From: JASHPR01 sp963749145
GTDB lineage: Bacteria; Actinomycetota; Actinomycetes; Streptosporangiales; Streptosporangiaceae
Direction: 5' to 3'
Length of the DNA: 64,000 nucleotides
Assembly: GCA_963749145.1 (NCBI GenBank)
Contig: CAVVLN010000006.1
Coordinates: 372,001-436,000, forward strand
Shown here: positions 1 through 11,465 of the stretch, piece by piece
Position numbering within the stretch: position 1 is the first letter of the stretch
Layout of the letters: each line of letters begins with the position of its first letter
The notes under the pieces: model-generated
Database searches by the model: none
Told to the model about the DNA's origin: nothing
The model's input: only the letters and a program-made list of their open reading frames with translations
Translations under genes and position numbers: made by a program

Positions 1-74
1 GGATCAACCTGAAACAATGCGTACTTGTTCGGTAACATTCGGTGGGCAAACCAATTGAGAAGGTCATGGCGGCG

Positions 75-578
75 ATGAATTACCAGGTCAGGTCGGCTCG
101 CACCAGCGATGTCCGGCCGATCCGCCGTCTTGTGGACGCCAATGTCGCATCCGGCCGGCTGCTGGACAAGGCGACCGTGACTCTCTATGAGGACGTCCAG
201 GAGTTCGTGGTCGCGGACCGGTCCGGTGACGGGCGGGTGATTGGCTGCGGCGCGCTGCACGTGATGTGGGAGGACCTGGCCGAGATCCGGACGATCGCGG
301 TCGACGAGGACTGCCGGGGCCAGGGCATCGGGAACATGCTCGTGGAGGCGCTGCTGGCCCGCGCGCGCGAGGTTGGCGTCCGCCGGGTCTTCGTGCTCAC
401 CTTCGCGGTGAAGTTCTTCGCCCGGCTCGGCTTCGAGGAGATCAGCGGCAAGGCCGCCTCGCCCGAGGTCTATGCCGAGCTGCTCCGCTCATACGACGAG
501 GGCGTCGCCGAGTTCCTCGACCTGGACCGGGTCAAGCCGAACACCCTGGGCAACACCCGGATGCTGCTCCGGTTCTGA
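75..578 (+). CDS. argA: Short amino-acid N-acetyltransferase (N-acetylglutamate synthase, GNAT fold)
   Basis: This protein probably transfers acetyl from acetyl-CoA to glutamate, the first step of arginine synthesis, in the cytosol. It is a stand-alone GNAT domain of about 167 residues. The acetyl-CoA loop reads RGQGIG about residue 92, after the beta strand IRTIAVDED, and a C-terminal GFEEIS segment follows. It lacks the kinase-like domain of the long enterobacterial ArgA, as expected for the short actinobacterial type. I chose the ATG at 75 because GAGAAGG at 57-63 lies 11 nt upstream; ATG 66 and GTG 42 are in-frame alternatives. The family is clear, but the glutamate substrate is inferred from similarity. 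It converges on the helicase gene. Confidence 0.8.
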   Translation: MNYQVRSARTSDVRPIRRLVDANVASGRLLDKATVTLYEDVQEFVVADRSGDGRVIGCGALHVMWEDLAEIRTIAVDEDCRGQGIGNMLVEALLARAREVGVRRVFVLTFAVKFFARLGFEEISGKAASPEVYAELLRSYDEGVAEFLDLDRVKPNTLGNTRMLLRF

Positions 579-609
579 CCCGGGCCGGCCGCATCGCCCG
601 CGGCGGCCG

Positions 610-625
610 GACCGCCGTGGCGGTC
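610..625. terminator. Short inverted repeat between convergent argA and helicase genes
   Basis: GACCGCC at 610-616 and GGCGGTC at 619-625 are perfect reverse complements, leaving a tight hairpin in the 45 bp between two convergent genes. It overlaps the helicase stop codon and has no U-tract. A weak bidirectional terminator is the simplest reading. Confidence 0.35.
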
Positions 626-3600
626 ACAGCAGCCTGAGCTGCCGGCTGGCGGCCCGGGCGGGCCGGGCCCGCGCCCCGGACCGGTCGAGCAGAGCCGGGT
701 CGATCGCGCTCAGGAAGGGCGACGGGCCGGCGTCACGGGCCGTGCCGTGCCTGGTGCGCCGGCTCGCGCAGGTCAGGTACAGCCGGGCCCGGGCCCGCGT
801 GATCCCGACGAACAGCAGCCGTCGCTCCTCGGCCAGTTCGGCGCCGGCGGCCGGGCCGCGGCCGGGGACCCAGAGCGGCAGCAGGTCCTTCTCGCAGCCG
901 GCCAGGAACACCACCTCGAACTCCAGGCCCTTGGCGGCGTGCAGGGTGAGCAGCGTCACCGCGTCGGCCCGCGGGTCGAGGGCGTCGGTCTGGGCGCCGA
1001 GCGAGATCTCGGTGCCGAACCGCTCCAGATCGTCCCCGCAGCGCCGGGCCAGCGGAGCCAGCACCTCGCCCGCGGCCCGCACGTCCAGGGCAGCCGCGGC
1101 CGACGGGGCCGCGCGCGCGGCCAGCGTCCGCACCGCGCCGCGCAGCCGGTCGCTGACGGCCGCCCCGGCCGGCCCGGGCCGCTGCTCGCCGGTGCCGCCG
1201 GGCCCGGGCCGCCGCTCGCTACCGGCCGCCGCGGCCGGCCGGCCGCCAGCCGCATCTCCCTGACGATCTCGGGCACCCCGGTCCGGCGCTCGAGCAGGTC
1301 GTGGGAGCCCTTCTGGAACGGCAGCCCGGCGCGGTTCAGGGCCTGGCCGAGCGGCTCGGCCTGGGCGTCGGTCCGGTACAGCACCGCGACGTCGGACAGG
1401 CCGAGCCCCTCGTGCCCCGGTGCGCCGGCCCGGCCGGTGTCCAGCGAGTGGAACGACGCCCCGCCGAGCAGCCGTTCGATCTCACGGGCGATCCAGGCTG
1501 CCTCGGCACGCTCGTCTGCGGCCTCGTGAAAGCCGATTAAGGCGCCGGCGGTAGCGGCCACCGCGCCCGACGCTGCGTGGCTCCTCGGCGTTCCTGGCGC
1601 CCGGGGCGGGGTCGCCCCGTCAGGCCGTGCCGCTTCGCCGGGCCGGGCCGCCGCCCCGCCGGGCCGTGCCGCTTCGCCGGGCCGGGCCGCCGCGGCCGGG
1701 CGCAACACCCGGCCGGGGACGAGCGAGGACGGCGCGATGGCCTGCATCGCGCCCGTGACGATCGCCCCGCTGGACCGGTAGTTCCGGGTGAGCTGCCGCG
1801 TGGTGGCGCCGGGGAAGTCCTGGCCGAAGCGAAGGAACAGGTTGACGTCGGCGCCGCGGAACCCGTAGATCGCCTGATCCGGATCACCGATCACGGTCAG
1901 GCCGCGGCCGTCCCCGGCCAGCAGGCGCAGCAGCCGGTACTGAGCGGGGTCGATGTCCTGGTACTCATCGACGCTGATCTGCGGCCAGCGACCGCGCAGT
2001 GATCCGGTCACGGCCGGCTCGGCGGCCAGCAGCGCGGCGGGCAGTTCGATGAGGCCGTCGTAGTCCACCAGGTCGCGGGCGGCGAGGGCCTTGACCAGGC
2101 GTTCGCGCGCGGCCGGGTCCTCGGCCGCTTCGGCGAGCAGCCGCGCACCGTCCCGCGCCGATCCGGTGAGCTCCGCGGCGACCTCGAGCCGCGCCGCGTC
2201 GTCGGCCACCCGCAGGCCGGCCGCCAGCCCGGCTCGCTCGTGATGCTCCCGCAGGATCTGCAGGCCCAGCCCGTGGAAGGTGGTGACCGTGACCCCCGGC
2301 ACGTCCCCGGCCGGCCGGCGGCCGGGAGCAGCGCGGCCAGCCGCGTGCGCATCTCCTCCGCCGCCCGCCTGGTGAACGTGATGGCCAGGGCGGCCGCGGG
2401 CCGGCGCGCCTGGCTGGTGGCTATCCGGTGGGTCAGCGTGCGCGTCTTGCCGGTTCCTGGTCCGGCGACGATCATCAGCGGGCTCTCGGCCTCGGCCGCG
2501 GCCCGCTGATCAGGGTCGAGGTCGCCGGGAGCGGATCCCGGCGCGGCGGGCCGGGCCCGGCGGCCGGACCGTGTTCGGGCCGGTCTCGCCGGCTGGCCAT
2601 CCGGTCCTGCGGGCGGCCCGCCTTGTCCGGCCGGCTGGTCGCCTGACCCGCCCGGCCAGCCGGCTGCGTCAGCGGAGGGCCCGCGCGATCCCGCCGGGCG
2701 GCCGGACCGCGGGCCCGGGACGGCCAGGTCGAACAGCGCCTCGGACCGGTTCAGCTCCCCGGGGCCGAACAGCGTGATCACCCCGTACTCGCCGTCGTAT
2801 CCGGCCTCCCGCCGCACCTCGCCCCGGCGCAGCCGGGCGACCGCCTCGGCCAGCAAGCTCGCCGCCGGCCCGCCGCAGGTCGTCGTGACCGGCCTCGGTG
2901 AGGATGCCGAGCTCGGGGCCGAGCGCGGCGACGAGCCGGTCCACCTCGCGCCGACCTTCTTGCTCTTCGGGCCGGTGGCCAAGATTTCGCCGACGATCTG
3001 CGGTAGCTGGACCAGGTTGGTGAAGGCCGGGGCCCCGGGCGGCCGGTGGCCCGGCCGGTCGGCCAGTTCGGCGACTCGGTGCAGCACGCCGATGGTCAGC
3101 GGCTTGCCGCACTGGGGGCAGGCCCCCTGGTGCTCCCGGCTCTGCTCGGGTTCAAAGCGGACCCCGCATTTGCGGTGGCCGTCTAGGTGGTACTTGCCTT
3201 CTTCCGGAAAGAACTCGATCGTGCCCGCCAGACCGTCGCCGGTGCGCAGCGCTTGCGCCATCGCGAAGTAATCCAGGCCGACGTCGAACGTGGTGGCCTC
3301 GCGCCCGAGCATCGGCGGTGAATGCGCGTCTGAGTTGCTCACCAGGCGATAGCCATCGAGGGACGAGCACCGCCAGTTCATCGGCGGATCGGAGGACAGC
3401 CCGGTCTCGATCGCGAATACATGAGGCGGCCAGATCGCCGTAGCAGTCAGCCACGAGATCGAAGCCGGATTTGGATCCCAGCACGGCAAACCAGGGGGTC
3501 CAGGCGTGCGCCGGAACCAGGTAGCAGCCCGGCCCGCCGTCAAGCGTGATCTCGAGCAGGTGTCGCGAGTCGAGGCCCAGAATCGGCCGGCCGTCGGACG

Positions 3601-3994
3601 CCAGGTTACCGATCTTCGATAGCGCGCGGGTGATGCGGTCGGCGGCTTCGAATGTCGGCGCGTAGAGAAGATGGTGCACTTTCCTTGTCCGCTCGCCGCC
3701 GCGGTAGATCGTGGAAATCTCTGCGGAAAGCATGAACCGCACCTCGCCGCCGCAACTGGCGGGCGCACTGCGCCGCAGGCGCTCTTCGGTGTCCGCGGCG
3801 AGCCGGAACAGGCCGGGCTCGGCCGGGACCAGAGACTCCCGCAACTCATCCGCCCACGCCGGGTGGGTAAAGTCACCGGTGCCGACGACCGTGATCCCTT
3901 TGCGGCGCGCCCACCATGCGAGGTGCTCGAGGTCGCAGTCCCTGCTGCAGGCGCGGGAGAATCTGGAGTGGATGTGCAGGTCGGCGTGAAACAT
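624..3994 (-). pseudogene. PHP-domain/UvrD-family DNA helicase, reading frame broken at about five places
   Basis: This is an ATP-dependent 3'-5' DNA helicase with an N-terminal PHP phosphoesterase-like module, an architecture known in actinobacteria. The PHP part starts at 3994 (HADLHIHS) and is followed by a small zinc-type Cys cluster (GHRKCG...CPQCGK). The helicase part shows motif I GPGTGKT, motif II VDEYQD, motif III GDPDQAIYGFRG, motif IV TRNYRS, motif V LHAAKGLEFE and motif VI LLFVGITRAR. These pieces lie in different frames. Shifts fall near 3425 (one extra base after CYGDLAA), 2951 (one base missing), 2880 (compensating), 2310 and 1240. Each is repaired by a single-base change and all motifs are intact, so sequencing indels are likelier than true decay. 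A repeat-rich insertion lies between motifs IV and V. Confidence 0.85.
1623..1693 (-). repeat. 39-bp direct repeat inside the helicase gene
   Basis: A segment beginning GGCCGTGCCGCTTCGCC at 1623 recurs at 1662, a period of 39 bp. It encodes a low-complexity ARPGEAARP-type insertion between helicase motifs IV and V. The period keeps the reading frame. Confidence 0.7.
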
Positions 3995-4257
3995 ACCGTA
4001 GTTGCCCGCTCTCCTGTTATTTTCTTCCGCCCGGCCGATCCGATACTGCCATGGGGTGCCGACAACAGCGGCCTGCTTACGACAGGCCGCCGGCCCGGCC
4101 CCCCGGGGCCGACGGCCCCGGCCCGGACGCGATCAGCCAGAATGCTAATGAGGCGGCGGCGTGGCCCGCCCGCCGCCGGCGGGCCGGATCCGGGCCCTGA
4201 CGGCATGGTCATGGTCACGGCAAGGCAAACCCGATCGGACGGAAGGGGGTGAGCCCA

Positions 4258-4476
4258 GTGCTCAAGGATCTGACGGTGCTTACACCGCCACTTCTCGTGT
4301 GCGCCGCATTCCTCATCGCAGTCGGTGCGTTCCTACATCATGAGATGGGCCGATCCCGCAGGCGTCCCGATCAGGATGCGTCTGACCATATTTCCGGTGA
4401 CGGCACGATTCCTGATAGCGCGGGCAGCCAAGCGGCTGTCCAGTCTGATGAACGGGGTTCATCAGGAGCCGATTGA
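4258..4476 (+). CDS. Small single-pass membrane protein, unknown function
   Basis: This predicted 72-residue protein has one hydrophobic segment (LLVCAAFLIAVGAFL, about residues 11-25), then a basic stop-transfer HHEMGRSRRR and an acidic, polar C-terminal tail. I chose the GTG at 4258 because GGAAGGGGG at 4241-4249 is a good Shine-Dalgarno about 8 nt upstream; GTG 4249 is in the same frame but overlaps that site. It lies upstream of lsr2 in the same direction, separated by 181 bp that contain a good lsr2 promoter, so it is probably a separate unit. I do not recognise a named family. Confidence 0.55.
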   Translation: MLKDLTVLTPPLLVCAAFLIAVGAFLHHEMGRSRRRPDQDASDHISGDGTIPDSAGSQAAVQSDERGSSGAD

Positions 4477-4582
4477 CGGCCCTCCATCCCAGGCTGATTA
4501 CGGAGAGTTACCGCCTTCTTCCGGATTGCCGTCATGCACTCCCCCGATGTCGAACTCAGGTCACGAATCCGTGTACTCCGAA

Positions 4583-4610
4583 TTGGCATACGCAAGAGTT
4601 CTGGTATATG
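4583..4610 (+). promoter_or_regulatory. Predicted housekeeping promoter of lsr2
   Basis: TTGGCA at 4583-4588 and TATATG at 4605-4610 are separated by 16 bp, in one of the few AT-rich stretches of the window and 47 bp upstream of the lsr2 start. This is the best -35/-10 pair seen here. Confidence 0.6.
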
Positions 4611-4657
4611 TTTTAGCAACTCCCTAAAAGGCTTGCTCAGCAGAAAGGCTGGCTCCC

Positions 4658-4981
4658 ATGGCGCAGAAGGTTCAGGTGCTGCTCGTCGACGATCTCGATG
4701 GGGGCGAGGCATCCGAGACAGTGTCGTTCAGCCTCGATGGCACCGCCTACGAGATCGACCTGAGTCCCGAAAACGCGGGCAAGTTCCGCAAGGATTTGGC
4801 CCAGTACATCGACCACGCTCGCAAGGGCGGCGGTGGCGGCCGGCGTCGCCGCGCCAGGACCGGTCCTGGCCGCGAGCGGAGCGCCGAGATCCGGGCCTGG
4901 GCGAGGCAGCGGGGGCACAAGGTGAGCGAGCGCGGCCGCATTCCGGCCACGATCATCAGCGAGTACGAGGCATCGCACTAG
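4658..4981 (+). CDS. lsr2: Nucleoid-associated xenogeneic silencer Lsr2
   Basis: Lsr2 bridges AT-rich DNA and silences horizontally acquired genes in actinobacteria. The 107-residue product has the N-terminal dimerisation domain (VQVLLVDDLDGGEA, then FSLDGTAYEIDLS) and the C-terminal DNA-binding domain with the AT-hook-like RGRIP near residue 93. A basic linker (KGGGGGRRRRAR) joins them. The start is supported by AGAAAGG about 11 nt upstream. Synteny with clpC matches M. tuberculosis. Length and motifs are typical; only the linker is unusually glycine- and arginine-rich. Confidence 0.95.
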   Translation: MAQKVQVLLVDDLDGGEASETVSFSLDGTAYEIDLSPENAGKFRKDLAQYIDHARKGGGGGRRRRARTGPGRERSAEIRAWARQRGHKVSERGRIPATIISEYEASH

Positions 4982-5274
4982 GAACCAGGCCGAGTGGCGG
5001 GCCGTCCCGGGCGCGACCGAGCGCCTTCGGCACCGGCCAGCCGTCGATGAATTGGTAGTGACAGCCAGCCAGTGCTGCGAGCCACCGCCGCCCCGGCGCG
5101 CGGTGGCAGAGCGGGGAGCCTTCAGCGCAGCGGCATGGTGATTCGCCGCCAACCGGCCGCCCGGTCCGCGAGGACCGCGGCAGCATCGCCCGCCCGCCGG
5201 CGGGCGGAAGAAATCAAGGTGGCATAGCCAGGCGGGGGCCGGTTACCGCCGGCGCCGCGTCGGCGAGACGCAAA

Positions 5275-5315
5275 CGCGGGCGGCGCGCCCAGTCATATGG
5301 GGCGCGCCGCCCGCG
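5275..5315 (+). terminator. Strong 16-bp hairpin downstream of lsr2
   Basis: CGCGGGCGGCGCGCCC at 5275-5290 pairs perfectly with 5300-5315 across the 9-nt loop at 5291-5299. There is no T-run, as is common in high-GC actinobacteria. It probably insulates lsr2 from clpC. Confidence 0.65.
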
Positions 5316-5447
5316 CATGTCCGGAGCCGTGCACCCGGCTGACCCCTCCGCCACCGCCAGCAGGCCGCGCCCGGCCGTCCGCTCCGGCGCCGCCCGCCGG
5401 TGCCCCAGCGGACGTGCGCCGGGCCCTGGCCCGGCCCGACGCGGCGC

Positions 5448-5461
5448 GTTCGCTCCCGGCG
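5448..5461 (+). promoter_or_regulatory. Candidate ClgR operator upstream of clpC
   Basis: The sequence GTTCGC-TCCCG-GCG matches the GTTCGC-N5-GCG box reported (from memory) for ClgR, which activates clp protease genes in Streptomyces. It lies 180 bp upstream of clpC. A 9-position match in 73% GC DNA can arise by chance, so the gene context carries much of the weight. Confidence 0.45.
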
Positions 5462-5641
5462 TAGCCGGGAACACCGCCCCTCCGGGCCAGGTTTTATGGG
5501 ATGAACGGCCGGCCGTCGGGGAACGTTTTACACGTGTGACACATTGCACGCGAGGCGTCGCCCGGCGCACCGGCTACGATGCGGAAGGTAAGGGGCAACG
5601 TCGTCTGTGCCTCCCCGACCGCCCTGTGAGGGAGCGACGAG

Positions 5642-8210
<2,569 letters not shown>

Positions 8211-8237
8211 CCCGCGCCGGCGGCTCGGGCACGATCC

Positions 8238-8270
8238 GAGGCCCGCGCCCCCCGGCGGGGCGCGGGCCTC
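8238..8270 (+). terminator. clpC terminator hairpin
   Basis: GAGGCCCGCGCCCC at 8238-8251 pairs perfectly with 8257-8270 across the loop CCGGC. The 14-bp GC stem lies 28 bp after the clpC stop. Confidence 0.75.
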
Positions 8271-8336
8271 ATCGTGTCTGGCCGGCGTGAGCCTTGGCGC
8301 GTCTGGCGGGCGCGGGCTTCATCGTGTCTGGCCGGC
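8262..8336. repeat. 49-bp-spaced direct repeat spanning the mutY stop
   Basis: GCGGGC(C/T)TCATCGTGTCTG followed by GCCGGCG occurs at 8262-8287 and again at 8311-8336, differing at one base. On the minus strand each copy encodes AGQTR followed by a stop. The second copy supplies the real end of mutY. Confidence 0.75.
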
Positions 8337-9221
8337 GGAGTCGCCCGGGAGCAGGCCCGGCAGCGCGTAGGTGCCAGGTTCGGGCGCCACGGCCAGGCCG
8401 TCGGCGAGCAGGGCCCGCAACGCCCGGGCCCGCTGCGGCCGGTCGGGCCAGGCCGCGTCGAGGCGCGCCTTCGGCACCGGGCCCGCCGCCGCGCGCAGCA
8501 CGGCGAGCAGCCGGCCTCGGCACTCGCGGTCGCTGCCCTCGTAGCGCGGCGCGGCCGGCCGCGCGGGACCGGCCGGATGCCCGGCGCGGTGCCACGCGCA
8601 CTGCCGTGTGACCGGGCAGCTTGCGCACGCCGGCCGGGCGGAGGTGCAGACCAGGGCCCCGAGTTCCATGACCGCGACCGACCATCGCGCGGCGCGGGCC
8701 GGTGCCGCGGGCAGCAGCGACTCGGCGAGCCGCACCTCAGCCGCTGACGTGCTCCGCGGCGGCAGGTCCTCGCCCCGCACCAGGCGGGCCAGCACGCGGC
8801 GCACGTTCGTGTCCAGGACCGCGTGGCGCTGCCCGTAGGCGAAGCTGGCCACGGCGGCGGCGGTGTAGCTGCCCACCCCCGGCAGGCCGCGGAGCGCCTC
8901 TACCGATGCGGGTACCTGCCCGGCGTGCTGGTCGGTCACGATCCTGGCCGCGGCGTGCAGCCACAGCGCCCGGCGGGGATAGCCCAGCCGCCCCCACTGC
9001 CGCACGGCGTCCCCGGCAGCGGCCGCGGCCAGGGCCGGCGGGGCCGGCCAGCGCGCCAGCCAGGCCGCGTGCGCCGGCAGCACCCGCGCCACCGGCGTCT
9101 GCTGCAGCATGATCTCGCTCACCAGCACCGACCAGGCCGTGGCATCCGGCCGGCGCCACGGCAGATCCCGGGCGTGAGCGGCGTACCACCGCAGCACCGG
9201 CGCGGCATACCCGTTGGTCAT
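8319..9221 (-). CDS. mutY: A/G-specific adenine DNA glycosylase MutY
   Basis: MutY removes adenine mispaired with 8-oxoguanine or guanine in base-excision repair. The 300-residue product has the EIMLQQTPVARV helix near residue 38, the helix-hairpin-helix LPGVGSYTAAAV with the catalytic-Asp region LDTNVRRVLARL, and a [4Fe-4S] cluster with spacing C-x6-C-x2-C-x5-C (CTSARPACASCPVTRQC). The NUDIX-like C-terminal 8-oxoG recognition domain is reduced to a short winged segment. I start at ATG 9221, with AGGA about 11 nt upstream; GTG 9230 is the alternative. Its last codons lie in a duplicated segment. It is divergent from the 9322 gene across 100 bp. Confidence 0.93.
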   Translation of the reverse strand: MTNGYAAPVLRWYAAHARDLPWRRPDATAWSVLVSEIMLQQTPVARVLPAHAAWLARWPAPPALAAAAAGDAVRQWGRLGYPRRALWLHAAARIVTDQHAGQVPASVEALRGLPGVGSYTAAAVASFAYGQRHAVLDTNVRRVLARLVRGEDLPPRSTSAAEVRLAESLLPAAPARAARWSVAVMELGALVCTSARPACASCPVTRQCAWHRAGHPAGPARPAAPRYEGSDRECRGRLLAVLRAAAGPVPKARLDAAWPDRPQRARALRALLADGLAVAPEPGTYALPGLLPGDSAGQTR

Positions 9222-9309
9222 GACGTACACGATCCTGGCACGCCCCGTCAGCCGTCAGGTTCCTGATCGCGGGCCGGCGGGTCTGCGCCGGGGCGAGTCA
9301 CCCCTCTTG

Positions 9310-9315
9310 CATACT
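9310..9315 (+). promoter_or_regulatory. Predicted -10 element, leaderless start at 9322
   Basis: CATACT ends 6 nt before the ATG at 9322, which is the spacing expected if transcription starts at or next to the start codon. No Shine-Dalgarno is visible. Confidence 0.4.
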
Positions 9316-9321
9316 CACCGT

Positions 9322-10167
9322 ATGGATTTGAATACGTTCCGTCGCCAAACGCGGGAACATGACCCGCTGGCCGCTACCTACTGGCGGCGGCGGTTCCTGG
9401 CGCTTGTCGTCGGACTCGCCATTCTTGCCGTGATTGCCTGGGCCCTCTCCGGCGTGGCCGCCGGCGGCGCGGCGGCCGGCTCCGGCGCGAGCACGCCGCT
9501 GGCGGCCGGCGCCGCACCCGTGGCCGCGGAGACGCCGGGGCCAGGCGGCGTTACGGCATCGCCGCACCCGAAGGCATCGGGGAACGCGATCGCGGCGGGC
9601 ACCGCGGGATCGGGGGGCACGACCGGCCCGGGGAACACGACCGAGACCGGATCCGCGGGCGGGTCGCGGCCCGGCACCGTCACCCCCGGCGGGACGCTCC
9701 CGGACGCGTCGGCGGCCGCCGGGGGAGCAGCCCAGCCCCGGGGACCGGGCGCGGCGCCGGCGGAAGCGGCCGCGCGCCTGCGGGCCTGCCAGCCGGGCGA
9801 CCTGGTGATCAGCCTCTACGCCGGCCGGGGCGGCTATGGCCCGCGTCAGGCACCGGGGTTCGACGTGGCGTTCGTGTCCACCGCCGCCCGGCCCTGCGCG
9901 GTCAACGTCGGCCCGAAGTTCCTGGCGCTGATCGTCACCGCGCACGGCCAGCGGGTCTGGGGCTCGGCCGACTGCGTCGCGGGCCGCGGCTCGCTGCTGG
10001 CTGGCCTGGCCCGGGGGGTTCCGGAGATCGTGCCGCTCTCCTGGGACCGGCAGACGTCGGCGCCCGGGTGCGCGCAGGAGGCGCGCCGGGCGCCGGCCGG
10101 CCGTTACGCGGCCGCCGCATCGGACGGCGGCGTGACCAGCAACTCGGTGACGTTCCGGGTGAGGTGA
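9322..10167 (+). CDS. Anchored extracytoplasmic protein with DUF4232-like beta-sandwich domain
   Basis: The product has about 281 residues. A short cytoplasmic N-terminus (RRQTREHDPLAATYWRRR) precedes one transmembrane helix (FLALVVGLAILAVIAWAL, about residues 25-42). A low-complexity Gly/Ala/Thr/Pro linker runs to about residue 150. The C-terminal domain begins CQPGDLVISLY and has four further cysteines (CAVNVG, CVAG, CAQEA and neighbours) and a WGSADC motif, as in DUF4232-type secreted domains. The domain family is a resemblance, not a confirmed match. The topology suggests a tethered cell-surface protein. It ends 10 bp from the convergent disA. Confidence 0.6.
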   Translation: MDLNTFRRQTREHDPLAATYWRRRFLALVVGLAILAVIAWALSGVAAGGAAAGSGASTPLAAGAAPVAAETPGPGGVTASPHPKASGNAIAAGTAGSGGTTGPGNTTETGSAGGSRPGTVTPGGTLPDASAAAGGAAQPRGPGAAPAEAAARLRACQPGDLVISLYAGRGGYGPRQAPGFDVAFVSTAARPCAVNVGPKFLALIVTAHGQRVWGSADCVAGRGSLLAGLARGVPEIVPLSWDRQTSAPGCAQEARRAPAGRYAAAASDGGVTSNSVTFRVR

Positions 10168-10176
10168 GCCGGAGCG

Positions 10177-11284
10177 TTACATGTACCGCTCCAGGATGGA
10201 CGCCTCGGCGAGCCGGGACAGGCCCTCGCGGACGCTGCGCGCGTGCGACGGCCCGATGCCCTCCACCTGGTTCAGGTCCTCCACGCCCGCGGCCAGCAGC
10301 TTCTGCAGGCCGCCGAAATGCTCGATGAGGCTCGCCACGACCGGGGCCGGCAGCCGGGGCACCCGGGCGAGCAGCCGGTACCCGTGCGGGCTCACCTGCT
10401 CGTCCAGCGCGTCCGGGCCGCCGAAGCCCAGCACGGCGGCGACGGCCGCCATGTCCATGAGTTCGTCCAGGGACAGGCACTCCAGCCCGGCCAGCACGTC
10501 GGCGGCTGCCGCCCGCGTCCGGCGGCGGCGCGGGCACGTAGTCCTGGGCCAGCATCACCCGCTCCTGGGCCGTGCCCGCGACGAGCTCGTCGAGGTGCAG
10601 CGCGAGCAGCCTGCCGTCGGTGCCGAGCTCCACCATGAAGCCCTCGATCTCGGCGGCGATGCGCCGCACCATCTCCAGCCGCTGGGCCACGGCGGTGACG
10701 TCGCGCACGGTGGCGAGATCCTCGATCTCCAGCGCGGAGAGCGCGCCCGAGACCTCATCGAGCCGGCGCTTGTAGCGCTCCAGCGTGGCCAGGGCCTGAT
10801 TGGCGTGCGACAGGATCGCCGCCGAGTCCTCGAGCACCAGCCGGGTCCCGTCGATGAACAGCGCGATGATCCGCATCGACTTGCTGACCGTGATCACCGG
10901 AAGGCCCGTCTGCCTGGCCACCCGCTCCGCGGTCCGGTGCCGGGTGCCCGCCTCGTCGGTCGGGATGCCCGGATCGGGGACCAGCTGGACAGCGGCCCGG
11001 ACGATCGTCCGCGCGGCAGCGTCGAGCACGATCGCGCCGTCCATCTTGGCCAGCTCGCGGAGCCGGGTGGCGGAGAACTCGACGTTCAGCTCGAAGCCGC
11101 CCGAGCAGATGGCGTCGACGGTCTCGTCGGAACCGAGCACGATCAGCGCGCCAGTGCTGCCGCGCAGGATCCGCTCCAGGCCGTCCCGGAGCTTGGTGCC
11201 GGGCGCCAGCGCCGCGAGCGCGGCCCGGCGACGCTCATCCTGGCCTCTGCTCACGGCGGGCCGCTCCCCGGAAACGTCGGTCAT
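10177..11284 (-). CDS. disA: Diadenylate cyclase DisA (one frameshift)
   Basis: DisA condenses two ATP into c-di-AMP and scans DNA for branched structures. The DAC domain carries the catalytic DGA (KMDGAIVLD) and RHR (GTRHRTAERVA) motifs within residues 1-155. A linker helix bundle and a C-terminal helix-hairpin-helix (VEGIGPSHARSVREGL) follow, ending SILERYM. The reading frame slips near 10505, between AQDYVPAP and DVLAGLECLSL; a one-base change gives about 369 residues, the usual length. The start is ATG 11284. A TACACT -10 lies 7 nt upstream and no ribosome-binding site is visible, which suggests a leaderless message. Adjacency to radA is conserved and DisA/RadA are known partners. Confidence 0.92.
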
Positions 11285-11291
11285 TACTGTC

Positions 11292-11297
11292 AGTGTA
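11292..11297 (-). promoter_or_regulatory. Predicted -10 element of disA (leaderless)
   Basis: On the minus strand TACACT is followed by 7 nt and the disA ATG. No -35 hexamer is evident. Confidence 0.45.
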
Positions 11298-11465
11298 TCG
11301 GCGGGGGGCGGGGCGTGGCCTCGGCTTCGCGGCGGTCCCGTGTCCGTCCGGCGCGGCCTGTCGGCGGCTCCGGCCGGCCCGCCCCGGCGCGGCCTGGGCG
11401 GTGGCCCGCCCCGCCCCGCCCGGGCGGCCTGGGCGGCGGCTCGGGCCCGGGCCGCCCGGCGCGGC

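Larger units (their letters stand above)
4982..5641. other. 660-bp intergenic region between lsr2 and clpC
   Basis: No convincing gene is present on either strand. It holds an 18-nt palindrome of CCGCCC/GGGCGG type near 5190-5207, a strong hairpin at 5275-5315, a candidate ClgR box at 5448-5461 and an ACACGTGT palindrome at 5530-5537. GGGAG near 5629 serves as the clpC ribosome-binding site. Confidence 0.6.

Noticed and set aside
4163..4185. GGCCCGCC/GGCGGGCC hairpin upstream of the small membrane gene
   Set aside because: It lies between divergent genes, where a terminator is not expected; such stems are frequent by chance at this GC.
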